In this document: positions 4,675 through 8,875 of the stretch, piece by piece
Numbering within the stretch: the stretch's first letter is position 1
Layout: every line of letters begins with the position of its first letter
Assembly (NCBI GenBank): GCA_946885755.1
Contig: CAMPHB010000036.1
Span: forward strand, 1-8,875
Length of the DNA: 8,875 bases
Origin: an uncultured Methylophaga sp.
Lineage (GTDB): Bacteria > Pseudomonadota > Gammaproteobacteria > Nitrosococcales > Methylophagaceae
Reading direction: 5' to 3'
Program-made: the position numbers and the translations under genes
Notes under the pieces: generated by a model
The model's input: the letters and a program-made list of their open reading frames with translations, nothing else
Database searches by the model: none
What the model was told of the DNA's origin: nothing

Positions 4675-6756
4675 ATGCAAACACCGATTGATTTAAACAG
4701 CCCCGATTTATTTCTCAACCGGGAGCTCAGCTTGCTGGAATTTAACTGGCGCGTGCTGCAGCAGGCGCTGGATGCCGATGTGCCGTTACTGGAACGGTTA
4801 AATTATCTGTGTATTTCCAGCACCAATCTGGATGAGTTTTTTGAAGTGCGGGTGGCTGGTCTTATTCAGCAGATCGAAATCGGTGATCCCTACCTCGAAG
4901 CCGATCAAATCAGCGCTCAGGAAGCGCTGCGGCTTATCAGTCAGCGTGCCCACGAACTGGTTGAAGAACAATACAGCGTGCTTAATGATGTATTACTGCC
5001 GGAGATGGAACAGCAAGGGATCCGGGTCATGCCACGCTCAATGTGGACGGACGCCCATATCGAATGGCTGGAACAATATTTTCAGGAAGAGATCCTGCCG
5101 ATTTTAAGTCCGATTGGACTGGATTCGGCGCACCCCTTCCCGCGCCTGCTTAACAAAAGTTTGAATTTCATCGTCTCACTGGTCGGTAAAGATGCGTTTG
5201 GCCGGGACCGCGGTTATGCGATTTTACAGGCACCTCGTGCCCTGCCCCGGGTGATTCAGCTGCCGGCCGATATGTGTGAGCCGGGCCAATATCATTTTGT
5301 GTTTTTGTCATCAATTATTCATGCCTTTGCCGAAGATTTGTTTTTTGGCATGAAAGTCAAAGGTTGTTACCAGTTCCGCGTTACCCGTAACAGTGATTTG
5401 GCCATTGATACCGAGGAAACAAGTGATCTCTTGGCCACCATTGCCGATGAATTGACCCATCGTAATTACGGCGATGAAGTGCGGCTGGAAATTGCCCATA
5501 ATTGTCCGGAAGACATGGTCAATTTTCTGCGTGAACAATGTGGTATGCATCAGGATAACGTCTATCTGGTCAACGGCCCGGTCAACCTGAGTCGCCTGCA
5601 GGCATTGCACTCACTGGTAGAACGCTCGGATCTCAAGTTCAAACCGTTTACCCAGGGCCGGCAAACCGGCATGACCGGTGATGTGGATTTGTTTGGCAGT
5701 ATTAAAAAACACGATTATCTGCTGCACCACCCGTTTGAATCTTTTGGGCCGATCATTGATTTAATCAAACAGGCCGCGGCTGATGGCAGCGTGCTGGCAA
5801 TCAAACAAACCTTGTACCGTACTGGCGCCAGTTCGCCGATTGTTGATGCGCTGGTAGCCGCCGCCCATGCCGGTAAAGAAGTCACGGTGGTGGTTGAACT
5901 GCGCGCCCGTTTTGATGAAGAAGCCAACGTTGCACTGGCTGCCAAATTACAAGAAGCCGGCGCCCATGTGGTCTACGGCATTGTTGGTTATAAAACCCAC
6001 GCCAAAATGCTGCTGATCCTGCGCCGTGAAAATAACAAACTGCGCCGTTATGTTCATCTTGGCACCGGTAACTATCACCGCAGCACATCACGGGTGTACA
6101 CCGATTACGGGTTGCTGACCTCGGATAAACAAATCGGTGAAGACGTTAACAACCTGTTTATCCAGCTGACCAGCCTCGGTAAAGTGCCGCAAATGCATAA
6201 ATTGCTACATGCGCCGTTTACGCTGCATACCGGTATTTTGGACAAAATCGAACGTGAAATTGACCATGCCAATAACGGCAAACCAGCGCGGATGATTATT
6301 AAGGTCAACGCCGTGGTGGAGCCGGAAATGGTGCAGGCGTTCTACCGGGCGTCGATGGCCGGCGTTAAAGTTGATTTGATTGTCCGAGGTATTTGTACCT
6401 TGAAACCAGGCGTTGAAGGCATTTCTGACAATATTCAGGTGCGCAGTATTATTGGCCGCTTTTTAGAGCATACCCGGGTGTTTTATTTTGAAAATGAGGG
6501 CAATCCGGAGATCTGGTGTGCCAGTGCTGATTTGATGAAGCGTAATTTGCTGCGCCGCGTTGAAACTGCTTTCCCGATTGAATCGAAAAAACTGCGTCAG
6601 CGGATTATTGAAGATTTACAGCTTTATCTGGATGATAATTCGCAGGCTTGGATTTTGTCGGCAGATGGCCGTTACAAGCGCGTTGAAGGCAGCGATAACG
6701 ACGAAAAAATTGCCGTACAAAGCCGTCTCCTGGAACAAATGGCCGCTACCCTCTGA
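4675..6756 (+). CDS. ppk1: Polyphosphate kinase 1
   Basis: Makes inorganic polyphosphate from the gamma-phosphate of ATP, reversibly, through a phosphohistidine. It has 693 residues; E. coli Ppk has 688. The four-domain pattern is complete: N-terminal LNRELSLLEFNWRVL (14-28) and NLDEFFEVR (51-59), a head domain, and two phospholipase-D-like catalytic domains. H442 in GYKTHAKM matches E. coli His435, the phosphorylated residue, and H599 in LEHTRVFYF matches His592, both with an offset of seven. R382 (LYRTG) and R412 (LRARFDEEAN) match the metal-binding Arg375 and Arg405. HLGTGNYHRSTSRVYTDYG (461-479) and SADLMKRNLLRRVE (617-630) are also typical. The enzyme looks intact. A Pho box precedes it, and a parA-like gene follows with stop and start codons sharing one base (TGATG), so the two are translationally coupled. 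ppx is not beside it. Confidence 0.98.
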   Translation: MQTPIDLNSPDLFLNRELSLLEFNWRVLQQALDADVPLLERLNYLCISSTNLDEFFEVRVAGLIQQIEIGDPYLEADQISAQEALRLISQRAHELVEEQYSVLNDVLLPEMEQQGIRVMPRSMWTDAHIEWLEQYFQEEILPILSPIGLDSAHPFPRLLNKSLNFIVSLVGKDAFGRDRGYAILQAPRALPRVIQLPADMCEPGQYHFVFLSSIIHAFAEDLFFGMKVKGCYQFRVTRNSDLAIDTEETSDLLATIADELTHRNYGDEVRLEIAHNCPEDMVNFLREQCGMHQDNVYLVNGPVNLSRLQALHSLVERSDLKFKPFTQGRQTGMTGDVDLFGSIKKHDYLLHHPFESFGPIIDLIKQAAADGSVLAIKQTLYRTGASSPIVDALVAAAHAGKEVTVVVELRARFDEEANVALAAKLQEAGAHVVYGIVGYKTHAKMLLILRRENNKLRRYVHLGTGNYHRSTSRVYTDYGLLTSDKQIGEDVNNLFIQLTSLGKVPQMHKLLHAPFTLHTGILDKIEREIDHANNGKPARMIIKVNAVVEPEMVQAFYRASMAGVKVDLIVRGICTLKPGVEGISDNIQVRSIIGRFLEHTRVFYFENEGNPEIWCASADLMKRNLLRRVETAFPIESKKLRQRIIEDLQLYLDDNSQAWILSADGRYKRVEGSDNDEKIAVQSRLLEQMAATL

Positions 6757-7499
6757 TGGATAAAATCGCGCTTTTTAATCTCAAAGGCGGCGTTGGCAAA
6801 ACCACTTCAGCGGTTAATATTGCCTGGCATGCGGCCAATGAGGGCATTCCTACCCTGCTCTGGGACCTGGATCCACAAGGTGCCGCCAGTTGGTTGCTGC
6901 AGCGTAAAGCCAGGTCAAAAAGCGAACCTAAAAAAGTGCTGGCCGGTAAAACGGCGATTGGCGAACTGGTCAAAGCAACCGATTATGCGAATCTGGATAT
7001 TATTCCGGCGGATTTTTCATTCCGGCAGCTGGATGTGTTGCTGGCCGGACTTGACAGTAAAAACAACCCGGTTGAAAAACTGCTGGCACCGTTCAGTGAA
7101 CAATATGCGCTGGTGATTCTCGATTGTCCGCCGAGTTTTTCAACATTAAGCGAACAGATTTTTGATACCGCTGATTCGCTATACATGCCGTTAATTCCAA
7201 CCCATTTATCGCTGCGCACCTTTGAGCAGACTCGCGATTTTTTCAAAGCACACAATTTAAAACCGAAACGGCTGCATGCGTTTTTTAATATGGTGGATCG
7301 CCGCCGTTCTTTGCACCGGACCATGCTGGCGCATCCGCCGAAGATGCTCAAACATGGCCTGCAAACAGCGATCCCCTACGCAGCGGTGGTTGAGCGCATG
7401 GGCGATTTTCGCGCGCCTTTATCATCGTTTGCTGCCAATACACCTGTCGCCCAAGCTTATCAACAGCTTTGGCAAGAGATCCGGGACACGCTTAGTTAG
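6756..7499 (+). CDS. Orphan ParA/Soj-type ATPase coupled to ppk1
   Basis: A ParA/MinD-superfamily P-loop ATPase of 247 residues. It starts directly with the deviant Walker A motif LKGGVGKTT (9-17; signature K10 and P-loop K15), then DLDPQGAAS (37-45, Walker A') and LVILDCPPSF (119-128, Walker B). There is no N-terminal helix-turn-helix, so this is the small ParA type. The basic stretch DRRRSLHR (181-188) lies where relatives bind nonspecific DNA, so nucleoid binding is plausible. No ParB or parS-like site is seen nearby. The ATG shares a base with the ppk1 stop codon and lacks its own ribosome binding site, so it is made together with polyphosphate kinase. A role in positioning polyphosphate granules or the kinase is an attractive inference; plasmid-type partitioning is unlikely here. 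Its 3' end overlaps convergent rlmKL by 8 bp. Confidence 0.92.
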   Translation: MDKIALFNLKGGVGKTTSAVNIAWHAANEGIPTLLWDLDPQGAASWLLQRKARSKSEPKKVLAGKTAIGELVKATDYANLDIIPADFSFRQLDVLLAGLDSKNNPVEKLLAPFSEQYALVILDCPPSFSTLSEQIFDTADSLYMPLIPTHLSLRTFEQTRDFFKAHNLKPKRLHAFFNMVDRRRSLHRTMLAHPPKMLKHGLQTAIPYAAVVERMGDFRAPLSSFAANTPVAQAYQQLWQEIRDTLS

Positions 7500-8875
7500 C
7501 GTTTTTCTGTAAAGTCCAGCAGTAGTGGATTTTCGGGTTGCGGGCAAAATCTGCCGGCAAAGTCGCTTTACTGATATCGCTAATCTGAAAGCCGCTTAAA
7601 GAGGCCGTATCCAGCTTAAAATCACGCCGGTTGGTAGAAAACACGATTTCCCCGCCGGCACGCAGCAACTGACCGATTTTGCCCAGCATCGCCACATGAT
7701 CCCGCTGCACATCAAAGACATCGGCCATTTTGCTGGAGTTAGAAAAGGTCGGCGGATCCACAAAAATCAAATCAAACTGTAATTTGTCGTTGATGGCGGT
7801 ATCGAGCCATGCCGTGACATCGGCGCGGATAAACTGGTGCTGCGGGCCATTGAGCCGGTTCAGCTGTAAATTATCTTCAGCCCATTGCAGATAGGTATTA
7901 GACATATCGACAGTCAGGCTGGATTTGGCGCCGCCAGCCGCAGCGTAAACACTGACACTGCCGGTATAGGCAAACAGATTGAGAAAATCTTTGTCGCGGG
8001 CCTTTTGCATCACCATTTGCCGGGTAAGGCGGTGATCCAGAAACAAGCCGGTATCGAGATAATCCGTTAGGTTAACCCAGAATTGCAGCCCATTTTCGTG
8101 GACGACAAAGCGCTGTTTTAATGCTGCCTGCGCTTCATATTGGTTACTGCCACGCTGACGCTGACGCAGTTTTAAAGCGACATTTTGCGCTGTAACACCG
8201 AGGATATCCGGCACGATCTGCATCACCTCATCCAATCGCTGACTGGCTTTCAGTGGATCGATTTGCGCCGGTGGTGCATATTCCTGAACATGCACTTTAT
8301 CGCCATAAATATCCACCGCCACGGCGTAATCCGGTAAATCAGCGTCATACACCCGGTAACAATCCAGCTCCTGTTTACGCGCCCATTTGGCGAGATGTTT
8401 GAAATTCTTTTGCAGACGATTGGCAAACATCTGCGCCTGTTCGGTTAATTCCAGCGGCTGGCTTTCAGGGCGACTTGCCGGTTCATCTGCCATTTTTTCA
8501 GCCTGCGGCCAGGGTGTATTGGGCTGCTTGTCTGCTTGTTGTGGTCTGGTTTTACACGCCTTGTAATACAGCACTTCGCAGGCAATCGGCCCGTTATCAA
8601 ATGGCACCTGGTCAAACAGAGTCAGCCCGGTAAATTTACCCAGGCTGGCATTATCGGTAATCACCGCACTGCGCCAGGCCGGCAGCTTTTCTTGAATGAT
8701 ATTGCCGATGCTTTCAAACAAAAAATGCAGTTCATGCACATTACCCATCCGCGAACCATAGGGCGGATTACAGACCAGCAAACCCTGCTGCGGCAATTGC
8801 CGGCTGACCGCTGTCCAATCCAGCAGACGCCGCTGACTGACTTCAATACGATCCGCCAAACCGGCTGCGGTAATA
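7492..8875 (-). CDS. rlmL: Bifunctional 23S rRNA methyltransferase RlmKL (partial, 5' end outside window)
   Basis: The last 460 residues of an approximately 700-residue fused enzyme; the frame stays open through the right edge. In E. coli, the RlmL half makes m2G2445 and the RlmK half makes m7G2069 in 23S rRNA. Seen here are the end of the RlmL domain with its catalytic NPPYG (8755-8769), a variable proline- and glutamine-rich linker, and the whole RlmK domain. RlmK has SAM motif I NLFAYTG (7930-7950), the acidic VDMS, and motif IV VDPPTFSNS (7705-7731). The N-terminal THUMP domain must lie beyond position 8875. A TTG at 8859 is internal, since coding sequence (ITAAG) continues before it. The gene is convergent with parA, overlapping by 8 bp, and no terminator hairpin separates them. 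Confidence 0.97.
   Translation of the reverse strand, partial: ITAAGLADRIEVSQRRLLDWTAVSRQLPQQGLLVCNPPYGSRMGNVHELHFLFESIGNIIQEKLPAWRSAVITDNASLGKFTGLTLFDQVPFDNGPIACEVLYYKACKTRPQQADKQPNTPWPQAEKMADEPASRPESQPLELTEQAQMFANRLQKNFKHLAKWARKQELDCYRVYDADLPDYAVAVDIYGDKVHVQEYAPPAQIDPLKASQRLDEVMQIVPDILGVTAQNVALKLRQRQRGSNQYEAQAALKQRFVVHENGLQFWVNLTDYLDTGLFLDHRLTRQMVMQKARDKDFLNLFAYTGSVSVYAAAGGAKSSLTVDMSNTYLQWAEDNLQLNRLNGPQHQFIRADVTAWLDTAINDKLQFDLIFVDPPTFSNSSKMADVFDVQRDHVAMLGKIGQLLRAGGEIVFSTNRRDFKLDTASLSGFQISDISKATLPADFARNPKIHYCWTLQKNAN

Noticed and set aside
5311..5610. Open frames antisense to ppk1 and other 60-130 residue frames on the opposite strand of real genes
   Set aside because: All overlap strongly conserved coding sequence and show no family motifs, plausible starts or ribosome binding sites.
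6756..7499. Plasmid or integrated-element partition locus
   Set aside because: No ParB, parS-like repeats, replication gene, integrase or insertion-sequence ends are present. Both neighbours are core chromosomal genes and base composition looks the same as theirs.
1..8875. CRISPR arrays, tRNA genes, riboswitches and insertion sequences
   Set aside because: No spaced direct repeats, cloverleaf-like segments, long leaders or transposase motifs were seen. No non-coding stretch exceeds about 75 bp.

Overview
This window comes from a gammaproteobacterial chromosome with a moderate GC content. The gene set (rlmKL, ppk1, ycgN, an ApeB-type M18 aminopeptidase and a DUF6231 gene ending in the motif FGKYWW) fits a free-living Alteromonadales/Pseudomonadales-like organism. 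The sequence alone does not settle the genus. I see no mobile elements, tRNA or rRNA genes, CRISPR arrays or prophage genes. Genes fill almost the whole window, the longest gap is about 70 bp, and several genes overlap.

Left arm (about 1-4141, minus strand). Seven genes run leftward in this order: ycgN (cysteine-cluster protein), a small HTH plus HGG-zinc-motif protein, a DUF4388-like protein with a duplicated YRG motif, an M18 aminopeptidase (apeB type), a PC4-like small protein, a small DUF445 membrane protein, and a zinc-ribbon SAM methyltransferase cut by the window edge. Junctions are tight: ycgN and the HGG gene overlap by 11 bp, and the DUF445 gene and the methyltransferase overlap through TTGA. 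The only larger gap (71 bp) lies before apeB, where a weak promoter may sit.

Centre (4138-4142). The start codons of ycgN (minus) and the DUF6231 gene (plus) overlap inside the palindrome CATG. The two divergent genes therefore share no intergenic DNA, and their control signals must lie inside each other's coding sequence.

Right arm (4140-7499, plus strand). The DUF6231 gene is followed after 55 bp by ppk1 (polyphosphate kinase), then by an orphan ParA-type ATPase joined to ppk1 by TGATG. The ppk1 upstream region holds a good candidate PhoB box (TTGTCAC-ATAA-CTGTCAT) at the expected distance from a -10 element. This suggests that ppk1-parA is induced by phosphate starvation, possibly as a leaderless mRNA. 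The parA gene ends tail-to-tail with rlmKL (23S rRNA methyltransferase, minus strand), overlapping by 8 bp; rlmKL runs off the right edge.

The most interesting proposal is the ppk1-parA unit. Polyphosphate synthesis is translationally coupled to a nucleoid-type positioning ATPase without a ParB, which would fit a system that spaces or partitions polyphosphate granules. This is inference from gene order.
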